The translations under genes were made by a program, and so were the position numbers. This document shows positions 1-8,722 of a DNA stretch of 56,297 nucleotides, one piece after another; within the stretch, counting starts at the first letter, position 1, and each line of letters starts with the position of its first letter. This DNA is from Candidatus Fermentithermobacillaceae bacterium (GTDB lineage: Bacteria > Bacillota > Sulfobacillia > Fermentithermobacillales > DUSS01): contig DYEQ01000050.1 in the NCBI GenBank assembly GCA_020725645.1, positions 1 to 56,297 on the forward strand, given 5' to 3'. Under the pieces are notes generated by a model, which was given only the letters and a program-made list of their open reading frames with translations, made no database searches and was not told where the DNA came from.

Positions 1-46
1 AGGTGTACCGGTAGGGACAACTCGTGGAGGTCTGGAGTGAGCTTCG
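1..46 (+). promoter_or_regulatory. Leader and ribosome binding site of pstC
   Basis: This short stretch ends in GGAGTGAG (34-41), five bases before the pstC ATG. Two forward frames close here (TAG at 12-14, TGA at 38-40), so the tail of an upstream gene, by family convention pstS, could end inside it. Too little is visible to confirm that. Confidence 0.4.
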
Positions 47-1012
47 ATGGATGATTCCCTTAGACAAAGAGGAGCCCAAGCTCCCCCCTCCCACACAACC
101 GGGCCCGGGTTCCCAACCCGGGCCCCTAAGACCAGGAGGGGCAAGGAACCGTGGGAATATCTGGCCCTGGCAGCGACGGTTCTAGCTGCGGGCGCCGTTT
201 TCCTCATAGCTGTTTTCGTGTTTTGGGAGGGGTGGCCTGCCTTCCGGGAAGTGGGCTTCTTCGAATTCGTCCTGGGAAAAGTGTGGAGTCCTACCAGGGG
301 ATTTTACGGGATCTTGCCCATCATAGCGGGAACCTTCGCCGTGACCATCCTGACACTCGTCCTCGCGATCCCGGTGTCCGTAGGGACTGCGGTGTTCCTC
401 ACCGAGTACTCTCCGAAATGGACCGACCGGATAGTACGCAAAGCCGTCGATCTCCTCGCGGGCATACCTTCGGTGGTATACGGACTTTTCGGTATGACCA
501 CCGTGGTTCCCCTCATCCGACGCATAGAACTGGCTACGGTTCCTCAGGGGGCGCCCAGTTATCTCACCGTCGGCTATTCGGTCCTCGCCGCCTCCATCAT
601 CCTGGCGGTGATGATCGCTCCGACGGTGATCAGCATCACCTGCGATGCGTTGAAGAGCGTTCCTTCGGAGTATCGTGAGGGTTCGTTAGGACTCGGGGCC
701 ACCAGGTGGCAGACGGTCACCAGAGTGACGCTGCCCGTAGCGGCGCCCGGCATCCTCGCCGGCATCATACTGGGCTCGGGGCGGGCTGTGGGAGAGACCA
801 TGGCTGTCCTGATGGTAGCTGGAAACGCACCGTTGTTTCCCAAATCCATTTTCACTCCCGTGAGGACGCTGACGGCGAACATCGCTGCGGAAATCGCCTA
901 TGCAACCGGTCTACATGAACATGCTCTGTTCGCCGACGGAATAGTGCTGTTCTTCTTCGTGATCCTTCTCAATTCCGTGGCGCTCTGGGTCAGGAGGAAG
1001 GCGCTGAAATGA
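47..1012 (+). CDS. pstC: Phosphate ABC transporter permease PstC
   Basis: One of the two membrane subunits of the high-affinity PstSCAB phosphate importer. The 321-residue protein has a hydrophilic N-terminal tail of about 35 residues, a first membrane segment near 38-60, and several further hydrophobic helices. The cytoplasmic loop that contacts the ATPase is visible near 212-235 (EGSLGLGATRWQT), the usual EAA-type coupling motif. The ATG at 47 follows GGAGTGAG. It is the first gene of a pstC-pstA-pstB-phoU run; the substrate-binding gene pstS is not in the window and is expected just upstream. A 106-base gap separates it from pstA. Confidence 0.96.
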   Translation: MDDSLRQRGAQAPPSHTTGPGFPTRAPKTRRGKEPWEYLALAATVLAAGAVFLIAVFVFWEGWPAFREVGFFEFVLGKVWSPTRGFYGILPIIAGTFAVTILTLVLAIPVSVGTAVFLTEYSPKWTDRIVRKAVDLLAGIPSVVYGLFGMTTVVPLIRRIELATVPQGAPSYLTVGYSVLAASIILAVMIAPTVISITCDALKSVPSEYREGSLGLGATRWQTVTRVTLPVAAPGILAGIILGSGRAVGETMAVLMVAGNAPLFPKSIFTPVRTLTANIAAEIAYATGLHEHALFADGIVLFFFVILLNSVALWVRRKALK

Positions 1013-1118
1013 AACCGTACGGCACACCACACGGTACATTCCGAGGTGCGCTCGGCTCGGACCTCGCCCGTACCCGCGAGCCCGTGCCCGAAGAGACGAG
1101 GTGGGGAGGAGCTATTAC

Positions 1119-1946
1119 ATGACCCGAAAGAGACAGGAGCTTCTCGGAAAAAGTTTTCTCTGGTTTTGTGCCGTTGTCACGGCATCTTCCTTGCTTTTGG
1201 TGCTAGCTTACGTGACGTTCCAAGGAGCGCCGGGGCTCAGCTGGAAGTTCCTTACCGCTTCCCCCGAGGATATGGGGAGAAAAGGCGGCGTGTTCCCGGC
1301 GATAGTCGGAACGTTGTTCCTGGTCATGCTGGGGATCGCCATCGCGACCCCGTTTGGAGTCGGTGCCGGGCTGTACCTTGCGGAATGCGTTTCCAGGAAG
1401 AGCCGCCTGGGTGAGATCTTCCGGTTCGGAATCGAGACGCTGGCAGCGGTTCCTTCGATAGTGTTCGGACTCTTCGGATACGCGCTGTTTGTCAAGGTCC
1501 TGAAACCCGTGACGGGCGGCACGACGCTGATCTCGGGAGCTTTAACGATAGCTTTGATGATACTGCCAATCCTCACCAGGGCGACCGAAGAGGCCGTGCG
1601 GGCGGTGCCGGTGTCCCATAGGGAGGCAAGCCTCGCTCTGGGAGCAACCAGGGGACAGACGGTTTTCCGGGTCGTCCTCCCTGCGGCGGCACCCGGTATC
1701 AGCTCCGCCATTATTCTAGGCGTCGGTAGGATTGTAGGCGAGACGGCGGCACTTCTCTTCACCCTGGGAGGAAGCCCGCTGGTGCCTCGTTCCATCTTCG
1801 AGCCGGCGCGAACCCTTGCCATGCATCTTTATCTCGTGGTGCTCGAAGTCGGAGCGATGGATATGGGTTTTGCCACCGCGTTTCTCCTGATGGTCATCAC
1901 GTTGGGACTGAATCTCGCCGTAGATGCGGTTTCCAGAGGTAAATGA
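1119..1946 (+). CDS. pstA: Phosphate ABC transporter permease PstA
   Basis: Second membrane subunit of the PstSCAB phosphate importer, expected to pair with PstC. I chose the ATG at 1119 (275 residues, MTRKRQEL) because GGGGAGGA at 1103-1110 lies eight bases upstream; a GTG at 1101 in the same frame falls inside that ribosome binding site. The EAA coupling loop is present ([14 protein letters not shown], near residues 166-180), flanked by hydrophobic helices. The stop codon touches an in-frame pstB ATG (ATGA at 1943-1946), so the two are probably translationally coupled. Confidence 0.95.
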   Translation: MTRKRQELLGKSFLWFCAVVTASSLLLVLAYVTFQGAPGLSWKFLTASPEDMGRKGGVFPAIVGTLFLVMLGIAIATPFGVGAGLYLAECVSRKSRLGEIFRFGIETLAAVPSIVFGLFGYALFVKVLKPVTGGTTLISGALTIALMILPILTRATEEAVRAVPVSHREASLALGATRGQTVFRVVLPAAAPGISSAIILGVGRIVGETAALLFTLGGSPLVPRSIFEPARTLAMHLYLVVLEVGAMDMGFATAFLLMVITLGLNLAVDAVSRGK

Positions 1947-1978
1947 TGCGATATTGTGGACGAGCGAGGAATATGAAG

Positions 1979-2842
1979 ATGAATCGAACTTCAGCTGTAG
2001 CACCGAAACCTGTAGTACCGCAAGCCGGAGATGTTGGAGCTAGTATGCCTCAGGTGGCTTCGCCGAGGCCCAATGTCACTCCGCCCGTAAGGGAGAAGAT
2101 TCGGACGGAGAAACTCACCGTTTCATATGATGGGAAGGACGCCATAAAGTCCATCGATCTCTCCATTCCCGAGGGCATGGTCACAGCCATAATAGGGCCG
2201 TCGGGCTGCGGGAAATCTACTTTCCTCCGGGCCCTCAACCGCATGAACGAGCTCATACCGGGAACCAGGACCACCGGGAAGGTGCTGATAGATGGGGTCG
2301 ACATATACGACCCCGACGTCGACCTCCCCACTTTGCGGAAGAACGTAGGCATGGTCTGGCAGAGGCCCAATCCTTTCCCGAAAACGATCTGGGAAAACGT
2401 GGCTTACGGCCCAAAATGCCTCGGGGTGAAGTCAAAAGCGGTTCTAGACGACATCGTCGAAAAGAGCTTGAAAGAAGCAGCTTTGTGGGACGAGGTGAAA
2501 AACCGCCTTCATTCTTCAGCTCTAGCCCTGTCCGGGGGTCAGCAACAGAGGCTGTGTATCGCACGGGCGCTGGCGGTTGAACCCAGCGTGCTCCTGATGG
2601 ATGAGCCCGCCGCATCGCTCGACCCGATATCGACGACCAAGATCGAGGACCTCATGGCCGAGCTTCGCGGCAAGTATACGCTGGTCATAGTCACTCATAA
2701 CATGCAGCAGGCGGCGCGGGTGTCCGACTATACAGCTTTCTTGCTCATGGGCGAACTGGTGGAATTCGACGTTACCGAGAGGATCTTTACGAGGCCGAGG
2801 AGGAAAGAAACCGAAGATTACATCACTGGACGCTTCGGCTAA
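1979..2842 (+). CDS. pstB: Phosphate ABC transporter ATP-binding protein PstB
   Basis: ATPase of the phosphate importer. Visible motifs, numbered from 1979, are Walker [10 protein letters not shown] (about 73-81), the signature LSGGQQQRL (about 184), Walker B LLMDEP (about 205) and a C-terminal H-loop region ([14 protein letters not shown]). The core begins around [12 protein letters not shown], so there is a proline-rich N-terminal extension of roughly 40-50 residues that usual PstB (about 250 residues) lacks. Start choice is uncertain: ATG at 1943 overlaps the pstA stop, whereas ATG at 1979 sits eight bases after GCGAGGA (1964-1970); a later ATG at 2044 would remove most of the extension. 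Confidence 0.95.
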   Translation: MNRTSAVAPKPVVPQAGDVGASMPQVASPRPNVTPPVREKIRTEKLTVSYDGKDAIKSIDLSIPEGMVTAIIGPSGCGKSTFLRALNRMNELIPGTRTTGKVLIDGVDIYDPDVDLPTLRKNVGMVWQRPNPFPKTIWENVAYGPKCLGVKSKAVLDDIVEKSLKEAALWDEVKNRLHSSALALSGGQQQRLCIARALAVEPSVLLMDEPAASLDPISTTKIEDLMAELRGKYTLVIVTHNMQQAARVSDYTAFLLMGELVEFDVTERIFTRPRRKETEDYITGRFG

Positions 2843-2937
2843 ACGCTGGGATAACAGAAAGCTGCCAGGCATTGACGTACACGAGTGACGTATGTGGCGA
2901 TAGATAGATTGTATTGATAAAGAAAGGGGAGTCATAC

Positions 2938-3609
2938 GTGAACCCGGAGGCAACCGTGAGGAAAAGCTTTCACCAGGAGCTTGAGAAGCTCGAAGACGAC
3001 GTGGCAAAGCTTGCGACCATAGCCGAGGAGGCCGTGGCTGGAGCTGTGAAATCCTTAAAGCAAAAGGACGTGAACATGGCCCAAAAGATCATCGACGGTG
3101 ATGATGTCCTCGACGATCTCGCGCTGGACATCGAAAACAGGTGCTTTTCCATGCTGGCGCTTCAGCAGCCGATGGCCTCGGACCTCCGCACCATCGGCAG
3201 CGCCCTCAAGATCGTGACGGACCTCGAGCGGATCGGCGATCACGCAGTGGATATCGCCAAGGTTACCAAGCGCCTGTACGACAAGACCTATATCAAGCCG
3301 CTCATAGACATTCCTAGGATGGCTCAAATAACCCAGGAAATGCTCCGGTCGAGCTTGCAGGCTTTCGTCAAGAAAGAAGTGAACTTCCTCGACGAGCTCA
3401 AGGAGCAGGACGACGAGGTTGACCACCTCTACTCCCAGATATTCAGGGAACTCTTGACCTTCATGATGGCGGATCCGTCCACGATCAATCAGGCCATGGA
3501 GTTTCTGATGGTAGCTTCGCATCTCGAGCGTGTGGCAGACCACGCTACGAACATCGGCGAATGGGTATATTACGCGGTCACGGGAGAGCGGAAGGATCTC
3601 AACATCTAG
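2938..3609 (+). CDS. phoU: Phosphate signalling and transport regulator PhoU
   Basis: PhoU couples the Pst transporter to the PhoR kinase and represses the phosphate response when phosphate is plentiful. The 223-residue protein has the two tandem three-helix PhoU repeats; the family signature is visible twice (ADLRTIGSALKIVTDLERIGDHAVDIA-like and LMVASHLERVADHATNIGEW-like segments) with conserved acidic and histidine metal-cluster residues. I chose GTG 2938 because AAGGGGAG (2924-2931) precedes it by six bases; an upstream TTG at 2914 overlaps that site. It closes the pst run and is convergent with phoR. Confidence 0.95.
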   Translation: MNPEATVRKSFHQELEKLEDDVAKLATIAEEAVAGAVKSLKQKDVNMAQKIIDGDDVLDDLALDIENRCFSMLALQQPMASDLRTIGSALKIVTDLERIGDHAVDIAKVTKRLYDKTYIKPLIDIPRMAQITQEMLRSSLQAFVKKEVNFLDELKEQDDEVDHLYSQIFRELLTFMMADPSTINQAMEFLMVASHLERVADHATNIGEWVYYAVTGERKDLNI

Positions 3610-3694
3610 AGACCCGGCGCTGGAGGAGCGGCGCCCAGAGAGAATGAGTCGCGGCCGCTGCGGTTGCCACGGGACGAAAGCATCAGGTGGATCT

Positions 3695-5572
3695 TTAGGG
3701 TTTGTCAGACGCGCCAGTTGCCATAGTGGGGGTCGCGGGCAGGTAAATGTAAAACGTGGACCCGCGCCCCTCTTCGCTCTCCACCCATGTTTTGCCCCCG
3801 TGGGCCGCGACCCAGTGCTTAACCAGCGACAGGCCCAGACCCGTTCCGCCCGTTTCCCGGCTCCGGTCTTTCGAACCCCTGTAGAACCTCTCGAACACCC
3901 GCTCTTTGTCTTCCTCGGCAACGCCCGGTCCGGTATCGCGAACCCCGAAAAGCGCTCCGGGGCCAAGGCCTAGTCCTGACGCGGCAGCATCCTCCGCCCA
4001 CACCTCGACCGTGCCCGGACCGGGGGTGTACTTTATCGCGTTGTCAACCAGGTTCGTAAGCGCCCTCTCGACGAGGGTCCTGTCGGAGGTAACTGGAGCT
4101 GCCGGGGCATGAGGCGACCGGGGTTGGCCTGAACGACATCCCGCGCCCGCGCCGGCGGGAGGTGAACTCTGCTCACAAGCCGTGGAATCAACCAGGGTAA
4201 GCCCCTTTTTGTTAGCCAGGGGCATCATCCTGCGTACCACTTCGGCGACGACCGAAGCGGGGTCGACTTCCTCGAGGCTGAGCGTCAGGTGGCCCGACTC
4301 GATGCTGGCGAGTTCGAGGAGGCTCCGCACCAGTTCCGAAAGGCGCTCGGCCTCCCCGGCCACTAACGCGGCCATCTCTTTGACCGCCCTGGGATCTTCG
4401 GGCGGAGCGTCTCTCAGCGTTTCCGCATACCCCTGGATTATGGTTACGGGAGTCTTCAGCTCATGGGAGATGTTCTGGATGAAATCGCTCCGGACGGTCT
4501 CAAGCCGCCGTACATGTGTGATGTCGTGAAGGATGAGTATAGCCTCTCGACCGCCCGCCGACTCGACGGGAAGCGCATAGGCGTACACGACTTTCTCCGC
4601 CGGGACCAGGATCTTAACCTCGGCGCTTTGCGATTTGCCGGTTTCCAGAGCCGTGCTCACCAGGTCGACGAGAGCTGTGTTTCGCAAGGCGCGAACGTAG
4701 GGCAATCCTTCCAGGGATTCCCTACTCTCTCCCAGGATCCGGGCGGAGGCCTTATTCGCCATTGCCACTCTCCTGTCAGTCCCCACCAGCACCATACCGC
4801 TGACGCTCGATTGCAAGACCGTCTCGAATTTCCGGTTGGAACTCTCAAGATCCCGCACGAGTTTCCCCATGGAGGCTGCGAGGAAGTTCAACGTAGCTCC
4901 CAGGACGGCTATTTCCCCATCCGCCTGAGGGTACTGGTATTCTTTGAATTCGCCCGACGCCATGCGGCGAGCTGCGCGGGTCATCGACTCGAGAGGCCGG
5001 GATATCCTCGCCGCTTCTACCAGACCAACGACTATCGATACTACAACGGACACGCCCAGGCCCGCGAGAAGCCAGGGAAGCCCCGTAAGTACCCCCTCTT
5101 GCAGCGTCGCTAGGGGAACGGAAAGACGAAAGATACCAACGGTCCGGTCAGGAGAATCCACGCGGAAGGCGACGTACAGCATGGAGCGGCTGATGGTTGA
5201 GCTCCACCTAATCGAGGAGCCCCGCCCTTTCTTGAGGGCCTCCTGAACCTCCGGTCTGCCGAGATGGTTCTCCATGATCTTCGGGTCCTCGTGGGAGTCG
5301 AGGACCACCTTTCCGGAAGCGTCGATCAACGTCACCCGGAAGCCTGTCTTTTGTGCGATGTCCGTTGCCACGGACATTCCGCTCGCCGGGTCCGCGCCGG
5401 TAAGGTACGGAGAAAACTGGTCCTTCAGGACCGCCGATTGTTTTGTGAGGAAGTCCTCCGTTGTCCGGACGTACCCGTACCGGACGACGAAATAAAAGAC
5501 GGAAGAGGCAATGAAAGCTGCGATGAACCCGCATGCAACAAAGGACCTGATAAGGCGAGACCTTACGCCCAT
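3695..5572 (-). CDS. phoR: Phosphate-sensing histidine kinase PhoR
   Basis: Membrane sensor kinase that phosphorylates the adjacent PhoP. The 625 residues read: membrane helix about 9-30, an extracytoplasmic segment to about 165, second helix about 166-188, HAMP about 189-240, PAS about 245-350, HisKA with phosphoacceptor His370 in HELKTP, then the ATPase domain with N-box NLVDNAIKYT, G1 DTGPG, F-box FERFYRG and G2 GGTGLGL. Residues about 464-494 are an odd Pro/Ala/Ser/Gly-rich insert just before the N-box region. Its ATG overlaps the phoP stop by one base (TGATG), so the two genes are coupled. Ligand identity is inferred from the convergent pst-phoU genes. Confidence 0.93.
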   Translation of the reverse strand: MGVRSRLIRSFVACGFIAAFIASSVFYFVVRYGYVRTTEDFLTKQSAVLKDQFSPYLTGADPASGMSVATDIAQKTGFRVTLIDASGKVVLDSHEDPKIMENHLGRPEVQEALKKGRGSSIRWSSTISRSMLYVAFRVDSPDRTVGIFRLSVPLATLQEGVLTGLPWLLAGLGVSVVVSIVVGLVEAARISRPLESMTRAARRMASGEFKEYQYPQADGEIAVLGATLNFLAASMGKLVRDLESSNRKFETVLQSSVSGMVLVGTDRRVAMANKASARILGESRESLEGLPYVRALRNTALVDLVSTALETGKSQSAEVKILVPAEKVVYAYALPVESAGGREAILILHDITHVRRLETVRSDFIQNISHELKTPVTIIQGYAETLRDAPPEDPRAVKEMAALVAGEAERLSELVRSLLELASIESGHLTLSLEEVDPASVVAEVVRRMMPLANKKGLTLVDSTACEQSSPPAGAGAGCRSGQPRSPHAPAAPVTSDRTLVERALTNLVDNAIKYTPGPGTVEVWAEDAAASGLGLGPGALFGVRDTGPGVAEEDKERVFERFYRGSKDRSRETGGTGLGLSLVKHWVAAHGGKTWVESEEGRGSTFYIYLPATPTMATGASDKP

Positions 5573-6300
5573 CAGAGGTTTTTCGCCGCCTTAAGGTTAC
5601 GCGCAGATAGCCGGTACCCGATGCCACGGACAGGCTCGAGCAAACTCGTCGCTTCCCCAGGGCCGAAGAGCAGCGGATCGACCTTCTGCCTGAGGCGTGA
5701 GATATGCACGTCCACGGTACGGGTATCCCCCTCAAAGTCGTAGCCCCATATCTCCTCCAGAAGCTTTTCTCTGGAAAAGACCTTGTCCGGATTCCTGGCC
5801 AAAAAGGCAAGGAGGTCGAACTCCTTTACGGTAAGGTCGATGGAGGTACCGGACACGGTGACGGTGCGGGTGGGCAAATCGATCTCGAGCGGGCCGAGTT
5901 TGATGGTCTCGGGAGGAGATTCATCCTCACCCATGGCCTTTCGCCGGAGATGAGCTCTCACCCTGGCCACGAGTTCCCGTGGAGAGAAAGGTTTAGTTAC
6001 GTAATCGTCGGCACCGAGTTCAAGCCCGGCCACCTTATCGGTCTCCTCGCCCCTGGCCGAGAGGACGAGCACTGGAAGGTTCCTTTTCTCCATCCTGAGA
6101 GTCCGAAGGACTTCCCAACCGGAAAGCCGCGGAAGCATGAGGTCGAGGATGAGGAGATCCCAGTGGTCCCCCCTCAGGCGCCGAAGGGCAGATTCCCCGT
6201 CGTAGCACTTGTCCACCCGGAAGCCTTCCCTGCTCAGATGGTAAGAAATTAAATCCACAATAGCTTGCTCGTCATCAACCACCAGGATTCGGGGTTCCAC
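5572..6300 (-). CDS. phoP: Phosphate response regulator PhoP (OmpR family)
   Basis: DNA-binding partner of PhoR. The 242-residue protein has a receiver domain (1-120) with acidic pocket D9/D10, phosphoacceptor Asp53 in LILDLMLP and Lys103 in VTKPFSP, followed by an OmpR/PhoB winged helix (about 135-232, ending with the DTRTVDVHISRLRQKV recognition region). The start ATG is complementary to 6298-6300. It begins the phoP-phoR operon on the minus strand. Upstream, at 6346-6383, are repeated TTACA sequences that resemble a Pho box and may mediate autoregulation. Confidence 0.93.
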   Translation of the reverse strand: MEPRILVVDDEQAIVDLISYHLSREGFRVDKCYDGESALRRLRGDHWDLLILDLMLPRLSGWEVLRTLRMEKRNLPVLVLSARGEETDKVAGLELGADDYVTKPFSPRELVARVRAHLRRKAMGEDESPPETIKLGPLEIDLPTRTVTVSGTSIDLTVKEFDLLAFLARNPDKVFSREKLLEEIWGYDFEGDTRTVDVHISRLRQKVDPLLFGPGEATSLLEPVRGIGYRLSARNLKAAKNL

Positions 6301-6345
6301 GGGATTGGCCTCCTCCCAAATCTTCGGGTTCCCTATACAGTCGAA

Positions 6346-6383
6346 TTACAACGGTCCAATTACAATGTTACACCATGTTCAAA
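6346..6383 (-). promoter_or_regulatory. Candidate PhoP-binding (Pho box) repeats
   Basis: Four TT-A-CA-like hexamers lie 46-83 bases upstream of phoP: TTACAA at 6346, TTACAA at 6360, TTACAC at 6368 and TTCAAA at 6378 (as read on the plus strand). Gram-positive PhoP boxes are direct repeats of TT(A/C/T)A(C/T)A. Spacing here (14, 8 and 10 bases) is less regular than the 11-base norm, so this is a candidate only. It would suit PhoP autoregulation or control of the divergent polysaccharide gene. Confidence 0.4.
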
Positions 6384-6579
6384 TCTATCTGACAAGGGCC
6401 GTAGATCAGGTTCCACGGGAAAACCCGGTACCTCAGCTCACCGGGGGACCTCCTCTCCTGGAGATCTGTCAGACCCTGGAGAAACGTCGGGTAGGAAATA
6501 TACAAAAAGGGGTTGAGTTCTAATCTGTAGAATTAACGGCACAACTGGACTTAGTACATACGACGGGGACGTGAGATAG

Positions 6580-8550
6580 TTGAAGCGAAAAGCGTTCCTC
6601 ATGATGCTCGATGCAGGTGTAGTGAACTTCGCTGTCATGGCCGCCCTGTATTTGCGGTTTGAATGGAGGGTTCCTCCCCAGCTTATTTCCGCGTATTTCT
6701 CCCTTGCCATCCCCTACACCTTGGTCTGTCTTGGCGTGTTTTTGCTGTGGGGACTTTACAATATCCTCCTTAAGTACGCAAGCGTAGAGGAGCTCTTCTC
6801 CATCGCAGGATCTACCGGCGTAAACGCAGCTGCGCTATACGGTCTCGCCCACGTAACAGGCCGGACACTCCCCAGGAGCATCTACCTCCTGTCATGGATA
6901 ATCACATTCGTGCTGGTAGGGGGCTTGAGGATTTCCATCCGGGTGTACAGCTATCTTGAGGCCGGCGGTCCACGGCGCGGGTTGCACGGCGGCGGACGAA
7001 CGCGCGTCCTCATTGTCGGGGCCGGAGATGCCGGGGCAGCCCTCGCCAGGGAGATCCGGGGAAATCCGGAACTACGCCGGGAGATAGTGGGGTTTATCGA
7101 CGATGATCCCGAAAAACGTGGGAAAATCCTGTATGGCGGAAAAGTCCTCGGCGACAGGCACGACATTCCCGTTATAGTGCGGGAGAAGGCCGTGGACGAA
7201 GCGGTCATCGCTATGCCGAGCGTATCACCGCTCGCCATTCGCGAAATCTCGGAGATCCTGCGCCCGCTGGGAATTAGGGTTCGAATCGTTCCGAGGATCT
7301 CCGATCTCATAACGGGCGAAGGAGTGTTCAGGCAACTCAGGGAGGTAAGGGTTGAGGATATCCTGGGGAGATCTCTCGCCCGGATCGACCTGGCCAAGCT
7401 GTCCAGCCGGTTCAAGGATAAGAAAGTGCTCGTGACAGGAGCTGGAGGATCTATCGGGGCCGAGCTATGCCGGCAGGCGTTGAGGTTCGGTGCCAGCTCC
7501 GTCATCATGCTTGGACATGGAGAAAACTCCCTCTTTGAAGCTGGGATGAAGCTTTCCTTCGAGTTTCCCAGAGCTTTGCTTCAGACTATCGTCGCGGACG
7601 TGAGAGATTTGAGGAGGATGAGGCAGGTGCTCTCAGCCACCCGTCCCGACGTGGTTTTTCACGCGGCTGCCTGCAAGCACGTTCCCCTGATGGAGTTCAG
7701 TCCGTCGGAGGCCGTAAAAACCAACGTTTTTGGAACGATTAACGTGGCTATAGCTGCAATGGAATCCGGCGTCAGGCAATTCGTGCTCATTTCCACCGAT
7801 AAGGCGGTACGGCCGAGGAACGTGATGGGTGCCACGAAACGCGCCGCCGAGCTCATAGTGCAATGTTTGAACAAATCCAGAGAACGCACCGGCGCTCCAA
7901 CCAGGTTCGTGGCGGTCAGGTTCGGAAACGTTCTGGGTTCGAGGGGGAGCCTTCTTCGTGTGGTGGAGGAGCAGATCAAGAGAGGCGGCCCGGTTACCGT
8001 CACGCATCCTTCAATGACCAGGTACTTTATGACGATACAGGAGGCCGTGAGCCTCGTTATGCTGGCTTCAAACCTGGACGAGGAGGGTGACCTCTTCGTC
8101 CTGGATATGGGCGAACCGGTAAGGATCCTCGAGCTGGTCGAGCAAATGATTCGCCTTTCCGGCCATGAGCCGTACTCGGAAATCCCGATAGTCTTCACCG
8201 GCGTCCGGCCGGGTGAGAAGCTCCACGAGGAGCTTTTGACCCGGGAGGAATTAGCTGCAACCTCGACCATCGAGTCCATTTACGCCGTTTGGGAAAGCGC
8301 GCCTGACGTCAACTCGGTCGTGCGCCGGCTCGGGGATTTGGAGCGGGCTGCGTTCGGCGACCCCTCAGCGACGGTCATTACCAAGGAATTCGCGAGATTG
8401 CTGTCGAATTTGTCGGAGATCGACGACCTTGACGTCGGTGATGCCCCTTCAGGGGCGGACGAAGAGCTGGTAGTGGAGTACCTGTCAAAGCTTGTGCCGT
8501 CCTACAGGCCTTGCGGTGAGCTGGACGTCGATGCCGACCTCGGTGAATAA
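6580..8550 (+). CDS. Membrane-bound NDP-sugar 4,6-dehydratase, WbpM/CapD-like
   Basis: Predicted to convert UDP-GlcNAc (or a related nucleotide sugar) to its 4-keto-6-deoxy form for surface polysaccharide. The 656 residues show four N-terminal membrane helices (to about 125), a Rossmann-type domain with VGAGDAGAALAREI (about 145), and the Polysacc_synt_2 domain beginning VTGAGGSIG (about 284-292). The catalytic area reads STDKAV then NVMGATKR with Met416 and Lys420: methionine replaces the usual SDR tyrosine, as in large WbpM-type enzymes. Start is TTG 6580 with only a weak ribosome binding site; ATG 6601 or 6604 is possible but would cut the first helix. It opens a polysaccharide block. Confidence 0.88.
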   Translation: MKRKAFLMMLDAGVVNFAVMAALYLRFEWRVPPQLISAYFSLAIPYTLVCLGVFLLWGLYNILLKYASVEELFSIAGSTGVNAAALYGLAHVTGRTLPRSIYLLSWIITFVLVGGLRISIRVYSYLEAGGPRRGLHGGGRTRVLIVGAGDAGAALAREIRGNPELRREIVGFIDDDPEKRGKILYGGKVLGDRHDIPVIVREKAVDEAVIAMPSVSPLAIREISEILRPLGIRVRIVPRISDLITGEGVFRQLREVRVEDILGRSLARIDLAKLSSRFKDKKVLVTGAGGSIGAELCRQALRFGASSVIMLGHGENSLFEAGMKLSFEFPRALLQTIVADVRDLRRMRQVLSATRPDVVFHAAACKHVPLMEFSPSEAVKTNVFGTINVAIAAMESGVRQFVLISTDKAVRPRNVMGATKRAAELIVQCLNKSRERTGAPTRFVAVRFGNVLGSRGSLLRVVEEQIKRGGPVTVTHPSMTRYFMTIQEAVSLVMLASNLDEEGDLFVLDMGEPVRILELVEQMIRLSGHEPYSEIPIVFTGVRPGEKLHEELLTREELAATSTIESIYAVWESAPDVNSVVRRLGDLERAAFGDPSATVITKEFARLLSNLSEIDDLDVGDAPSGADEELVVEYLSKLVPSYRPCGELDVDADLGE

Positions 8551-8608
8551 GCTGCATCGCCGTATCGTATCTAAGCGTCACCAGGCGAGCGTTTGACGCA
8601 GGTCCATC

Positions 8609-8690
8609 CTCCGAAGTTTCGCCTTCGGGACGGCGGGTAGCTGAAACCACAAAGGAATTGAGGGCGGTACCACCCGTACCCTGGTCGGGG
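8609..8690 (+). promoter_or_regulatory. Structured leader with ops-like heptamer
   Basis: The 172-base gap before the polymerase gene contains a CCGAAG/CTTCGG hairpin near 8610-8628 and, about 35 bases on, GGGCGGTACC followed by GGTAC/GTACC inverted repeats. GGCGGTA matches the core of the ops/JUMPstart element used by RfaH-type factors at polysaccharide operons. The match is short, so this is a low-confidence regulatory candidate. Confidence 0.2.
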
Positions 8691-8722
8691 TGGTCATGCT
8701 TTTGGACCAGAAGGTGGATACA

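Noticed and set aside
3616-3636. GGCGC/GCGCC hairpin between phoU and phoR as a bidirectional terminator
   Set aside because: Only five base pairs and no T-run on either strand.
3055-3966. 303-codon minus-strand ORF overlapping phoU and the end of phoR
   Set aside because: It overlaps two well-supported genes in other frames and shows no domain or ribosome binding site.
8661-8690. T-box-like string GGGTGGTACCGCCC on the minus strand
   Set aside because: It is on the wrong strand for the downstream gene, lacks the other T-box elements, and no amino-acid gene is nearby.
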